Origin: Phytophthora colocasiae
Taxonomy: Eukaryota; Oomycota; Peronosporomycetes; Peronosporales; Peronosporaceae
Assembly: GCA_018806915.1 (NCBI GenBank)
Contig: JAGKQI010000031.1
Location: 1,240,001 to 1,304,000, forward strand
Length of the DNA: 64,000 nucleotides
Reading direction: 5' to 3'
The notes beneath the pieces were generated by a model. It saw only the letters and a program-made list of their open reading frames with translations, searched no databases and was not told the DNA's origin. Position numbers and translations under genes: made by a program. This document shows positions 31,210-43,017 of the stretch, piece by piece. Within the stretch, counting starts at the first letter, position 1. Each line of letters starts with the position of its first letter.

Positions 31210-34128
31210 ATGCAACGTGCTGACCCCCAAACCGGTACAGTACCGGTGTTTCTGCCGGTGTTGCCACCCAAGATCAAGTCTATCTCTCACGAGGCGCTCG
31301 TGCGTTGGAAGAAGGAGCGTCGAGACTATGAGACCAAGCTCCGTAACCGATGCAGAGTGACTGGAGAAGACTACCACGCGGTGGTTGAACAGATCCAAGA
31401 CTCGTTCGACGCAGACCTCCTCGACGTTTTCTGTGAGTTCCAGTTGAATGTGGAAACTAGGGACGTGACGGAGGGGATGCTGATCGCGGCGATCGAGCAC
31501 ATCTTAGGGAGCGTCAAGAACAAGGCGCTACCTGACATCAAAGAACTCTTCAAGAAGGAACTCAAGATGAACTTGGCGGAGAGCGACGTGACAGCTCGCG
31601 TCATGGACTACTTCAAGTGCTTTCAGACTATCGTCGCCGACAATGGCTTGGCAGACTGTTTCAATCTCGAACGCGGAACTCGAGAGAAGTGCAAGAGGTT
31701 AATTTCTGGGCTGAAGCCGCCGATGCTGAAGGAAGAAGTGAAGCAAGCTATTCGCTACACCCACGCTGCAGCTGAAAAAGACCCAAAAGAACTGTTCCGC
31801 CTCATCATCGAGAAAGCGACGGAACTCGAGAAGCAGTACCTCCGTTTGAAGGCGCAAAAATGTGATGTTTCGAGACAAGAGGAGAAGCCGAAGACAAAAC
31901 ACGCTTCTAAGTCTAAAGACAAACAGAGCCAACCTGCGGTCCAGGCCAAGACCAAACAGGACCAGAAGAGCAATTCTACCTCGGACTCGAAGTTGAAGAC
32001 TTCAAAGACGCCTCGTCCGCCACCAGGACCGTGTCCCAAGTGCAACGCAATGCATTGGTTACGTGAATGTCCAGAGGCAACTGAGAATGAAAAGACTGAG
32101 TTGCTCAAGCGCTTCCGTAGCGCGCGTAAAGCTAAGAAAGCAAAGACGAAGCGACTGGGTGAACTTCTACCAACTGCAGACCGTACAGTCCTATTAAATG
32201 GAGTGTTGGAGCTTCCCTATTGTCCAGATAGTGGTTCGGACCATACAATTATTGGCCGATCACACTGGAAGCAATTATTGGCACTGGATCCTGAAGTCCA
32301 AGTCGAACAACTTGAAGTTCCTGTGCAGAACCAAACCTTCGGAGCTAAGAAAGTGATGGCGCTACAGAAGGCGAAGCTTCACGTAAGGATCCACACGGCA
32401 GTTGGGCCAGTGGTGCCGATGAATCTGGTCAACGTTCTCGTTGTTGACTGTGACGACGACGAGTTCATCGTTGGAAACGACCTCCTTACGCTGCTAGGGA
32501 TTAACGTCGACCGCCAACTTGAACAATTAGCTAGCCGTGGTGATGATGAGTTGGCTGGCGATCCAATCCCCCTCGAAGCTGATGAAATGCCAGTGCAAGT
32601 GGATGGATCTCTTCCAAGTGATGATGTGGACATTTTTGCCGCTGTGGAGAAGTTGGTTGACAGAGCGGTGGATTGTGGTTTTCCGTTGGAGCACGTGGAG
32701 CAATTGCGCACAATTGTGCACGCATATGACGTTTGGCGTCTGAAATTACGCGCGGATCCTCCGGCAAATGTACCGCCGTTGGAAGTACAGTTGCAGGATG
32801 GGGCTCGACCCACAAAATGTAAGCCCCGCAAATATCCTCCTCACTTTCGCAAGTTCCTCCAAGAGTTTAACGACCGTCTTGTTGAACTAGGACTGGTTTA
32901 TGAGAACCCGAAGAGCCGCTGGTCGAGCCCTGTGCTCCCAGTGAAGAAGTCTTCGGACCTCCTGGATCTACGACAGACAGTTGACTACAGACTCACGAAC
33001 GCCCAGACCAACATCATGGCAGCTGTCATGCCTATTCTTTCGTTAGTGGTGGAACATGCAAGTGGAATGAAACACTTTGGATTATTTGATTTTCTTAAGG
33101 GGTTCTGGCAATTGCCTTTAGCTACGCTGTGTCAGGAGTGGTTCTCGTATATGACAGACGCGAAGATTTTCACACCCAGGCGAGTTCCCCAAGGATGTAG
33201 CGATGCCGCCATCCATTTCCAGAAGACGATGGAAGAATGTTTCAGCAGCCTCCTCTACAAGCACCTATTAATCTGGATTGACGACCTCCTACTGTATGCA
33301 GATAACATTGAGACCTACTTGGAGAAACTCGCTGAGTTTTTCTCTCTCCTAAACGAGTTCAGGCTCAAGTTGAGTGCTAAGAAGACAAGCTTGTACCAGA
33401 CGGAGGTCAAGTGGTGCGGGAAACTCATCAATGGCGACGGCGTCCGCCATGATCCCGAGAGAATCGAGACGCTCCGTTCAATGCCGTATCCCACCACGGC
33501 TGGTGAACTCCAGCAGTTCGTCTGTGCAATAAACTGGATGCGTGAAAGTATCGTGGATTTCGCTCGTGAGGTCAAGCCGCTCCAGAGTCGACTGGACGTT
33601 GCACTCGCCGATACAAAGCGTACGAGACGAGCTGCAGCTGGAATCAACGTAGAGCTTACCCCTGAAGAGTGCCTAGCTTTCGATCGAGTCAAGGATATGC
33701 TGGCTGACGCAGCAACCTTGGCGTTCACGGACGATAACGCTACAACCTGCCTGTTCACAGACGCGAGTGACATCGGTTGGGCAGTGATTGTAACGCAGGT
33801 AGAAAACTTTGACTCAAAGACACCTGTGACGGAGCAGCAACACAAGTTGTTAACTTGTATGAGCGGGACTTTCACCGGTAGCCAGCTTAACTGGACCGTC
33901 ATTGAAAAGGAGGCTCTCCCGATAGTCCTAGCTTGTGAAAAGCTGGACTACCTCCTTCTACGACCCAAGCCTTTCAGGATGTTCTGCGATCACCGGAATT
34001 TGGTGCACGTATTTGCACCTGATGAAAGTGTCAAGAAACACGTGAAGGGAAAGTTACTGCGTTGGGCTATGAAACTCATGGGATTCCAGTATATCGTGGA
34101 GCACGTACCTGGGCCCGACAACGTATAG
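31210..34128 (+). pseudogene. gypsy gag-pol ORF, stopped by TAG
   Basis: Starts at the ATG of MQRADPQTG (the open frame extends upstream to a TTG at 31141). Full gag, knuckle CPKCNAMHWLREC, protease CPDSGSDHTII, RT (LFDFLKGFWQLP, WIDDLLLYA), RNase H (LFTDASDIGWA). Ends at GPDNV-TAG-ADM where the sister element has a Trp codon, a TGG to TAG change. Gag is complete here, 972 codons in all. Confidence 0.9.
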
Positions 34129-36093
34129 GCCGACATGGCCTCTCGGTGGGCTGGCAACCACACTCATACAGCCACTTTGAAGAGGCTGAAGTCGTTCCGA
34201 CGTCGCCAAACTCGCCGTCGCACTGAGCTCCGACCACTTGACCACGACAATTTCGTGTGGCCTTCTTTCGCTGAGATCGTGGAGACACAGTCGAAGTTTG
34301 AACCTCCCGTCGGTGTCGTACGCTCAGAGGAAGGTGTTCTCATGTTGAATGATTGTATTTGGATTCCTGCCGAAGCTGTTGATCTCATTCGAAGGCTGTG
34401 CATTGTGGCACATTGTGGCAGCCAAGGGCACCGTGGCCAGCAAGCGATGGCATCGCATCTCCAACGCCTATTCTCGATCGATAACTTACGGAGAACTGTG
34501 GCAACATTTGTGAATGATTGTTTGCTCTGTCTGCATTCCCGAGGGGGAAAAATCATTCCAGGGAGAACTGATAGATTGCAGTGAGCGAAACAAAGTCCTT
34601 CATTTTGATTTCCTTTACCTGGGACCAAGCTATGGATCGAGTTGCTACATCCTGGCACTCAAGGACCATGCCACTCACTACTGTGAGCTCGTGGTGGCGG
34701 ACTCAGCTGAAAGTACAGTGGTGGTAGAAGCTCTACTAGCCTGGCATTCTCGTTATGGAGTACCGCCGTCCTGGGTATCGGATCAAGGGACACACTTCAA
34801 GAACGAAGTCGTCGCTGAGTTAAGCCGCAGACTCCGCACGCAGCAGACGTTTACGCCGGCATACATTCCTTGGGTGAACGGCTCGATTGAGCGAATCAAC
34901 CGAGATATTCTCCAGGTCATCCGTGCCATGACGCTGGAGTACCGGATCAGCCACAAAGACTGGGTGTACCTCGTGCCTTTAGTGCAGTCAAATTTGAATC
35001 ACACCGTGGTGCCCTCACTAGGCAACCATTCGCCATTGGAATTGTTCACGGGACTGGAGAACCCGACGCCATTGAACGAGTTCTATCTGTCGGACGAACG
35101 TCATCTGCTAACTATCCCTGCCAGTGCTGAGATTGATGACTACTTAAAAAACCTACGAGAGAGTATACGATCAATGCATTGCGCGATGGAGGACAAACGT
35201 GAGAAACAGAAACTTCTGAACAAGAAACGTGAACGTGGTGAGAATGTGGTTAATTTTACTGTTGGCGATTACGTTCTACGGTCCAGAGTGGACGAGAAGC
35301 ACGGCAACAAGTTGCAGGTAATGTGGATCGGCCCGTACAGAGTGACGAGAGCCGACGCACACTCGTTCCGTGTCAAGCACTTGGTAACTGGTGATGAACA
35401 AGACGTCCACGCTTCAAGACTGAAGTTCTACTCTGATGATAGCCTAGCTGTGACGGACGAGCTTCTAGAACACGTATCCTCGCAAGGTATCGTGTTGGCG
35501 GTGGACAAGCTAAAGGATCACAGGTGGAATGGTGACATTAAGGACTTCGAGATCCTGGTCGGTTGGAAAGGGTTACAACCAATTGAGGATTCGTTCGAAC
35601 CTATGGGTGATCTAGCCAAGGAGATTCGAGTGCTAGAGGGAACTACGTGACAAGTACGGATGATCAACGGCTCCAGAAGCGCTGGCAAGAACTTCAAGGT
35701 GGACGCAGGGACAATGTGCTGCACCAACTACATCAGCATGTTCAAGAAACACGAACAACCGATGCACTACCGTCGACTAGTGATAAGCGTGGACCCCAGG
35801 GTGACGCTCGGCAGGCACGGCCTCGTCTTACTGGACGGAAACGACGACGCAGAACCGCTAGTAGGAGGGTGCAGAGTAATGACCGAACGATTGAGGGAGC
35901 CCCTCAAGCCGACTCGGGACCAACATTGGGGCAGACTGTGGACGAAGATGGTGAGCCGCACCAGGGTGCCGAGGTCCAAGAGCCTCCACCTCTTCGAGGT
36001 CGCCAAGTACGAGCTGAAACGCGAGTTGGGACGCCTTCACGAATTCAGCTCCGCCGTTCAAGTCGCCGTAAGGACCGAGGCCAGGGCAGTTAG
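34129..36093 (+). pseudogene. gypsy integrase, chromodomain and tail in three frames
   Basis: 34135-34584 holds the HHCC finger (HCGSQGHRG..CLLC). After a shift with small deletion at about 34560-34575 the frame 34514-35650 carries the DDE core (ALKDHATHY, WVSDQGTHF, WVNGSIERIN) and chromodomain (FEILVGWKGLQPIEDSFEP). A further shift near 35645 moves the basic tail (GRKRRRRTASRR) to another frame. Confidence 0.85.
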
Positions 36094-36173
36094 TTGCTTG
36101 GTGAGCACTACTGCGGCGGAGACCGGTACGACGAGGACAGGTGAAACCGAGCTTCGGGGGCTGTGTAGTGAAT

Positions 36174-36589
36174 TGCAGGTTTACACCTCGGTTTCACTTG
36201 CAGTTCGAGCCGGAGCTGGGGGTGTCTACCCAGATGCGTCTACATGAGGACAATGGGTGGAAGTTTAGTGGTGTGTCTGACGCCTGACGGCTGACGACAG
36301 CACAGACACTCGGACAGCCAGTGTGTACTAGGATTTAGTAGGGCCTGCTGCATGTTTCCTTTTGTGTGAATGTGTGTCCATTTTCTACTGCTGCCTGTCG
36401 CTCTGATCAAGTGGCAGCAGCACTGAGAAGGAACGGGCTGGCTAGCGCCAGACCCACGATCCTGCTCACTCTTCAATTTGCTAGGGACTAGTCAAATACA
36501 TTCGGCCTCTACTTCCGTGCGGGTTGGCCCCCGCATCGCTGTGTGTTCGACCCTCCCTACTTCGCTTCAAAATCCCGGGCGATACTACA
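36174..36589 (+). repeat. 3' LTR of gypsy element (416 bp)
   Basis: TGTAGTGAATTGC to GCGATACTACA, followed by target copy GCTCT. Confidence 0.92.
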
Positions 36590-36594
36590 GCTCT

Positions 36595-37912
36595 ACAGAT
36601 AGCCAGCCCCTGACTATGGCACGCCAGAAAACAATCTTACGAAGCCGACGCTAGGATTGTTGTGTCACTGACAGCGCTGCACAGCACAGCCTGTCACAAC
36701 ACTGCTGTGTATATGTGCGTCATTTGACTACACAGTTGATGCATGTTCCAAACGCCTTGCAATCTGAGGAATCCACGGTGGAGGTTGGTTGGTGAGATAA
36801 GTGCGCAGGGAACCCCAGTTCGAGACGCCATAGTATACGCGATAAATTACCCTCCCCCCCCCCCCCCTCCTTCCACTCCGCTGAATCCAGCCTGGTACCG
36901 CTGACAGAAACTCCACCAGCTCTTGAGGGTGCGGTTGAACTGGAGTCCGTAGCTGGCGAGGAAGGCCCTGTTCGTACGACGGATTCTCCACGGAGTTCTC
37001 GTGGTCGGGGACTACCGGTAGTCTGTCGATCGGAGGGTCATAGACGTAGCGTATCCCGCGGACTACGTCGTGAATCAACGGAAGAGCCTTTTCATTGAAG
37101 GAGATGGTCTCCGTCGATCGCCCTTCACTGTTATAAACAGTAAAGCGAGATAAGCCGAACGACATTGAGCAGAGACTCCGCAGGGACTCGATCGCACGCG
37201 TCTATCTCCATTCCAAACAGGAATACCACCTCGCCGTGTTTGCGTAGATATGAACCAGTCCGTTGGTGCTCATGAAGTCGACGGAGGATGAAATTGGGAC
37301 CATCAGACGTATTGTGGGTGGATGACGACGTAGATCCCTCCTGCTCCATGACGAACTGGAGGATCGTAGAAAACTCCAGTCACATGCGGTCTGTGATGCA
37401 CCGCGTAAGGTCGGTCTGGGTTGCTCTTGACATCTTCACGGAGCCCATTCTCCCAGTCGTGACGAAGGCTACTGGTGGCGCGATCTTCCTGCAGAACGTC
37501 CTCGAGTTTCAGGTAGGTACGTTTGCCCTTACCATATATATTCGCGTGCGACTTATAAGTCCTCTCATCGTTGGTGACAACGATAAGATGTTCCCGGAAG
37601 TGACCTTGAAACCAGGGGTCTGAATAAAAAATTTCAGTATCGATAAAATCAGTTTCTAAAAATAAAAAAACGGATTACTGGGATATTCACAAAAAATAAA
37701 ATATGATATTTCTCGAAAATTGCAATACAATATAACATAAGTGCTTGCGCAAGACACAATTGAACTGATGGACGTCCTAACCCGAGAAGCCAGCTCTTTT
37801 GCGTTCATTATACTCCATACTGACCACCTAACTACCTTAAATCACTGGCCAACAGCGAATCCTTTTGCATGGTGACCTTTTCATTCTCAAAAACTCCCGC
37901 TCTGTCTAAACA
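36595..37912. other. degenerate sequence with unrecognised minus-strand ORFs
   Basis: Minus ORFs 37349-37131 and 37165-36728 (145 codons, with FNEKALPLIHDVVRGIRYVY) overlap in different frames and may be remnants of one coding region; no family recognised. A poly-C run (about 16 C) is at 36850-36866. 37624-37760 is AT-rich. Possibly another transposon remnant. Confidence 0.35.
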
Positions 37913-38473
37913 GTGACGAACAAAGACATCTGCGCCTACTTCTACGAGAACCTTGGTCATGGCCTCTATCGGTGTAAGCATTGTGGCTCCGAGCGCAAGC
38001 AAATCGCCAATACTGGATACTCCAACTTGATCGGGCACCTGGCTAATAAGCACGACGGCTTCAAGGACCTATACGCAGCAACGCTGTCTTCCAAGGACAG
38101 TACCCTCCGGGATTTTGGGTTCGTGTCTGAAGAGACGTCTCATCGCTTCCAGTGGATGAGATGGGTCGTCGAGCGGAATATGCCGCTGTCGGAAGTCGAC
38201 AACGAGCTGACACGCTCGATGTCTAGATGGAGGTCAGTGTCGTCACGTGTGCTTCTTAACTCTATGCGTGATGTAGCCAAGAAGGTGGGCAAGTCGCTCG
38301 AGAAGGCGCTGGGCAGCTGTTTCGCGATATTGCAGTTATTGCGGCCGCTTTTATTATTGCAGCGTGTTGTATTGAGATTATTACTACTGCAGCAACTACA
38401 GCCAATTCCGTGTAATACTGAATTGGACAAGGCCTGCTTGAAACCGATCCCAACCATGTACCTTCGCTTGTAG
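37913..38473 (+). pseudogene. BED-type zinc finger, hAT-like transposase fragment
   Basis: 187 codons open from a GTG. BED finger YRCKHCGSERKQ..GYSNLIGHLANKH (C-x2-C..H-x4-H) at residues about 18-46, as found at the N-terminus of hAT transposases, followed by FRWMRWVVERNMPLSEVDN-like text (FQWMRWVVERNMPL) that commonly follows the finger in oomycete hAT proteins. The frame dissolves into a Leu-rich low-complexity tail and no catalytic region follows. TCTAAACAG at 37904-37912 could be a 3' splice site, so an upstream exon is possible. Confidence 0.55.
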
Positions 38474-38852
38474 GGTTTTCCATGGGACGAATGGAACACC
38501 TTTAAAGTAAACCCTGCAAGATCAACATCCCATTCACATCTGGTGGGGACGCCTTTGTCCACTCAAGCACTGAAGTGTGAGGGAGGCATGTCGAAGCCAG
38601 CGACCGGGATGGTGGGCAGGGTGCTATACAGTATAGTCTTAACATATGCTGTGACGTTCACCTGTCATGTCATAGTATATGACATGTGCATAACACTTAT
38701 AACAGGGTCTGGAATCCGATTGGCCAATTCATTAGGGCATTTTCTGCACAGTCAGAGACATATATTAATGTCGATCCACATTATATGTCGCTTACTGTAT
38801 TGCACGAGTACATGTAGTTCTAAGTTAGAACTTCTAACTTCATTTTTTGGAG
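38474..38852 (+). other. upstream region of ATG5, no gene seen
   Basis: Contains TTCTAAGTTAGAACTTCTAACTTCATTTTTTGG at the 3' end; the last part (TTCATTTTTTGG) is initiator-like, and AAGTTAGAACTT is a 12-bp near-palindrome. No ORF of note. Confidence 0.4.
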
Positions 38853-39906
38853 ATGTCAGCTACAGCTTCCCCGTCCTCCTCGAGCTCTGGGGCGCTGCTC
38901 AAGCAGCACGTGTGGGCTGGCCGCATCCCCGTCGTGTTCTCTCTCGACCCCAACGAGGTCACAACGCTGCATGCACCTCGTCCGTTCTACGTGAGTATCC
39001 ACGCTGCATCCTCCACACCTAATTGTTAACCTGAAATTTCACATCGTCTTCAGGCTATGGTGCCCCGAATGGGTTATTTGGTGTCCCAAACCCGAGATGT
39101 AGTGGAATATTTCCAAGATGCAGCACCACCCATGTCTGCTATGCAGGGTGCATCAATTTGGTTCGAAGTTAAAGGTGTTCCACTGCATTGGCATTTGCCA
39201 TTTGGTCTTCTCCGAGATCTATTATGTGGACCTGCAGAAGATGGTGTAGCCGATCTGCCGTGGGCAATTACAGTGCATTTCCTCAACTTCCCTAGAGATA
39301 TCCTGCTACCCTGCGAGAATGAACAGAGTGTGGAGTCGCATTTCATGCACAGTCTCAAACAAGCTACATTTCTGAGGATGGGGTCTACCAAAGCTGTGAT
39401 GGGGTTACCGGAGGCTCAGCAGACGCAGATCTGGACCAGTATAGCACAGAGTAAGTAAGAGTCTTGGAAGACAACAAGATGGAGAACTGATGTTTTTTTA
39501 TGTTATTGACAGATGACTATGAGAGCTATCGAGAAGCTACACACGTGCTGCATTTAGACGGAGGTGTGGACGTTTCAGCATTGAGGCACCTGCCACTGCG
39601 GGTGCATCTTGACAATACACCCGCAATTCAGATGCCGATCACCCCGCTGCAAGACGGTAGGTTGGAATTGCTATAGAGTATGTTTTACGTTTCGTTTTGA
39701 CGTTGGTTTTGTCATATTCAGGTCACGAGAAGACGTTGCTGGAAGTCCTGAACTATTTGTTACCTGACCTGTTTCCTTCCTCCCAAACAAACACACCTCG
39801 ACTCATAGTACATGGTATCTCTGTTCCTGCTGAAGTATCTATCGTCGAGCTGTATCGAAACTTCTCTTACGCCGACAATTTCCTCTACGTAGCTGTCCTC
39901 TCCTGA
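38853..39906 (+). CDS. ATG5: autophagy protein ATG5
   Basis: Four exons: 38853-38990, 39054-39450, 39513-39656, 39722-39906; introns of 63, 62 and 65 bp with GT..AG ends; predicted 287 residues. ATG5 is conjugated to ATG12 and, with ATG16, promotes ATG8 lipidation on the growing autophagosome membrane. Recognised from VWAGRIPVVFSL, MVPRMGYLV, SIWFEVKGVPLHWHLPFG, LPWAITVHFLNFP, ILLPCENE and the C-terminal SYADNFLYVAVLS. By alignment with plant ATG5 the ATG12 acceptor is Lys148 in HSLKQA. Splicing keeps frame at every junction. Ends 129 bases before the next gene on the same strand. Confidence 0.93.
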
Positions 39907-40035
39907 TAGAAGTTGAAGCTTACATTTAAATAAATGTAGCTATATGCATCTTCCCAGTTTTTCCCATTCTTTTTATCAGTTTTGTTAAAAATCCATACCA
40001 AATCTCTATCCATTCTCAGAAAAGAAAAACTTTGT

Positions 40036-42324
40036 ATGACAATGGAGAGTGGCGCGACTCGAGACGACACGGCGGCGCGTCTAGCGTCCAATGTAGAGCC
40101 TCTACTGGCTAAAACACGCGCGCATCTGCTGCACAAGGAGCCGGACCGTGCGCGCGCGAGCTTCCTGCGTCTCCCAGAGCTGGAATCGCGACGTAAATCG
40201 TATTTAGAGGCGACATTGAGGGATTTTTACGCCTCTGGATTATTTGACGTTCCTGTGCTGCTCACGTTCCTAGAAGCTCTTCCTAGCTGGCACTGGACAT
40301 TAGACGGATGCGCTGTGCTACATAACGTGAGCTCTGCATTGCGGGCGCCTAGTAGCGGAGCTGGGGGAGGTGGTAATGCCTTACGAGCACTTGAAGCCAG
40401 ACAACGCAAGTTCCCACAGCTGCCCTTGGCCTTTTTCCTGTTAAAATTGATGAGTCACTTGGAGGGTAGTGCTCGTGTGAGAGCTGAGAGCTACTGGTAC
40501 GCGTGGGTGAGCCCTACATTGCGCGCAGTGGCCAGTGGACAACCACTGGAACTGAAAATCCTTTCGAGAACGGGACGCAGCGAGTACAGACAAGGAGATT
40601 CAAGTAAAGAGGAGATTTTATATGCTCCTGGTAATGCTGGCACATTTGATAATGACCGTCGTAATGCCTTGTGCTGGGTGGGGGAACGAGCTGAAGGGAG
40701 TGAAAGTGAAGAAGCTGCTTGGCCTCAAGATAAAGATCGAGCCAAAGCTCAATGGAGATTGATTCCTTCCGACGTGCATACGGATACATTCCTGTTGCAA
40801 AGTGTTCGCTTCGAAGAGTATTTGTACTCTGCGGATTATGCAAAGTTTAAGAAAGATTCCAGGGGGAAAACCAGGAGTCGAGTGTTTACGTGGCGGAAAA
40901 CGGGGGAATCGCCCGGACCTGCCGGGAAATGGCAGCTGGTGTCTTTGAGTGTGGAGGAACGGGATGTTTTTGCATTGTACAATCCGTACCAGCGGGAATT
41001 TTTGTACTCACCGACGGCGGACTTGTTGGACAGTAAGAGACGTCATGTACTGACTCGAGCGGCGCCGGATGGAGCACGAGAAGCGTCGAACACTGAAGGA
41101 GGAGCCATGTGGTGTGCGTGGCGTATTGTTCCAGCTCAGCAATCGTCGATGGAGCGCGGGGTGGAGGCGTTTTTCGCTAAGAAGTACCCTGTAGCGGTTG
41201 AGCAGTTGACTCAAGCCCTCAAGGACCTGCCAGATAATACGGAACACGTCAAGTGCTTTGCTTACCGAATGACTGCGAACCTCCGTTTGCGGAGATTCGA
41301 CCTAGTGGCACCGGATTTCCAGGCGATTCAAGAACTTGGTGGGGATAAAGCTGCGATTTTCCACGGTCTTGCGCACTTGTGGGAAGAGAACGCGAGTTAT
41401 CTTGCAGCTATGGCGAACTCGTCTCCCGATGTTCAAATCCAGGCGATTGAGATCTCCACGTCCCCTGAAAATCCGTTTTTCATGCGTCATCAACTGTCTA
41501 AGGGCGATGACTATTTCGTCCGTAGGGACTTTCAGGCTGCGATCGTCTGTTATCAAGAAGCTGCGACGTGTAACCCGACGACTGCATCGATAGCAAGTGA
41601 AGGAAGCAGTCTAGAAGACCCTGAGACGACGCGCCAGCGAGTCCGCGCTTACGTTTCGTGCGCAAAGTGTTTCTTCGCGTTGGATGAAAGTGAAAATGCA
41701 TGGCAATACTTGAGTATCGCGCACGATATCACTGGTGTTTCGGTCGAGGGTGAAGCTGCGATCTTGCTGTGGAAAGGAAAATGTCGTCGGGCTCAAAAAT
41801 TGTATGACGATTCATTAGAATTACTGGAGAAGGCTTTTGATCGTGCAAGTGCAGCATCCGCTGCTTCAGCGTGCTTACCTTCGTCTACGCCTATGTCTGC
41901 TGCAGTGCTGAAGCGATCCATTCTCATGGAAATGAAGGTAGTAGGACTGTTGCGACAGGGAGTTTATGACACTTTACTGTCTACCGAGGAGAATGGCGTT
42001 GTCAATGGTGTTAATGGAACCAGAGAAAGCAGCAGTTCAGCGACTGGAGGAGACGCAGAAAAGACACTCACGCAAATGATGGAGATCTTCCACTGCCCAC
42101 TGAGCTTGGAGTTGATGGACGACCCTGTCACTACCCCCGATGGCAACACGTACGAGCGGTCGATGATCGAGCAGCACTTGGAGGTGAACGGCTGCTTCGA
42201 TCCTTTGACGCGGGCGCCACTGACAAAATCCCAACTTCATCCGAATCGTGCATTAAAGCAGCTGATGGAGACTTTGTTGAGCGACCATCGTCTTGGACTG
42301 CTACTAGCTTCGTGTTCAACTTAG
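40036..42324 (+). CDS. U-box protein with trefoil-like and TPR-like regions
   Basis: 762 residues, single exon; ATG chosen at MTMESGATRDD since TCCATTCTCAGAAAAG just upstream is initiator-like. U-box at about 682-752 (FHCPLSLELMDDPVTTPDGNTYERSMIEQHL), which recruits E2 enzymes for ubiquitin ligation; CHIP-like proteins combine TPR and U-box. Residues about 360-640 look like TPR helices (GVEAFFAKKYPVAVEQLTQAL, GDDYFVRRDFQAAIVCYQEA, YVSCAKCFFALDESENAWQYL). Residues about 170-350 hold W-R/Q-L-x-S/P repeats (KAQWRLIPSDVHTDTFLLQSV, KWQLVSLS, MWCAWRIVP) suggesting a beta-trefoil. The N-terminal 150 residues are unassigned. Substrates unknown; cytosolic by absence of a signal peptide. Confidence 0.8.
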   Translation: MTMESGATRDDTAARLASNVEPLLAKTRAHLLHKEPDRARASFLRLPELESRRKSYLEATLRDFYASGLFDVPVLLTFLEALPSWHWTLDGCAVLHNVSSALRAPSSGAGGGGNALRALEARQRKFPQLPLAFFLLKLMSHLEGSARVRAESYWYAWVSPTLRAVASGQPLELKILSRTGRSEYRQGDSSKEEILYAPGNAGTFDNDRRNALCWVGERAEGSESEEAAWPQDKDRAKAQWRLIPSDVHTDTFLLQSVRFEEYLYSADYAKFKKDSRGKTRSRVFTWRKTGESPGPAGKWQLVSLSVEERDVFALYNPYQREFLYSPTADLLDSKRRHVLTRAAPDGAREASNTEGGAMWCAWRIVPAQQSSMERGVEAFFAKKYPVAVEQLTQALKDLPDNTEHVKCFAYRMTANLRLRRFDLVAPDFQAIQELGGDKAAIFHGLAHLWEENASYLAAMANSSPDVQIQAIEISTSPENPFFMRHQLSKGDDYFVRRDFQAAIVCYQEAATCNPTTASIASEGSSLEDPETTRQRVRAYVSCAKCFFALDESENAWQYLSIAHDITGVSVEGEAAILLWKGKCRRAQKLYDDSLELLEKAFDRASAASAASACLPSSTPMSAAVLKRSILMEMKVVGLLRQGVYDTLLSTEENGVVNGVNGTRESSSSATGGDAEKTLTQMMEIFHCPLSLELMDDPVTTPDGNTYERSMIEQHLEVNGCFDPLTRAPLTKSQLHPNRALKQLMETLLSDHRLGLLLASCST

Positions 42325-43017
42325 ATGCAACAATTGTGTTTAAGTCCATCCTCTTCGTAATACACACCACGTTTGGATATATTTCGCAATTGGCTACAGT
42401 AAATTTTAGGTGTTAGCAACACGAACACTTCAAGGTTTGAGTCTGAAGTGGACAAGGTTACGATCCACTTCGTTGGTTTACAGTGTAAATTACACGGCTC
42501 AAGTGCCGTGTGACGCCATGCAACTCATTTGCATGCCTCACATCTTGGCACCTTGCAGTCATTTTTCTCTCTAGTCGTGGCACATCCAAGTGTCAACCAG
42601 CGAAATGCTCCGAGCTCCGCTCGAGGCATCCTCGACACGCGGCAACAAATCCGTTCCCGAATGCTGTTACAGACGGGGTGCAAAGTGTTAGCTAAGCCAA
42701 CATGCTTGTCACCTCCGTCTCATGCAGTGGCAAAAGTTTAAAGCATTTTTGCAGCCTTGTGCAGTGGCTTCCATCTTTGCTTCACCACCTAACAGCCAAT
42801 CGTTTCCCGTGCTTATTCTTCCAAGGGCTCACTTGCGTGGCAAAGTGGAAATCTCGCGGCAACAATTTGCCACTTGAAGTGGCCAAGAATCAATCCATAT
42901 CATAGGTTTTTTTCCAAATCATTATGAAATATAACAGGTTTCATTGGCACAGTATCCAATCATGGTCATTCACGCTTCTTCGCCATCGCGCACAAGTCCC
43001 TTTGTGTTTAAAAAAAG
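42325..43017. other. intergenic, no gene seen
   Basis: Only short ORFs. Upstream of the next gene, GGTCATTCACGCTTCTTCGC (about 42962-42981) is initiator-like. Confidence 0.4.

Larger units (their letters stand above)
30616..36589 (+). mobile_element. Ty3/gypsy chromodomain retrotransposon, decayed
   Basis: LTRs at both ends, target duplication GCTCT at 30611-30615 and 36590-36594, leader AAGAATTCTTTAGTGG at 31064, polypurine AGCTTCGGGGGCTG before the 3' LTR. Related to the element at 23998 (same domain order, similar gag-pol) but with unrelated LTRs. Inactivated by a TAG at 34126 and frameshifts near 34570 and 35645. Confidence 0.93.

Noticed and set aside
36174..36589. Solo LTR
   Set aside because: It has a partner at 30616-31063 with matching GCTCT target copies, so it is the 3' LTR of a full element.
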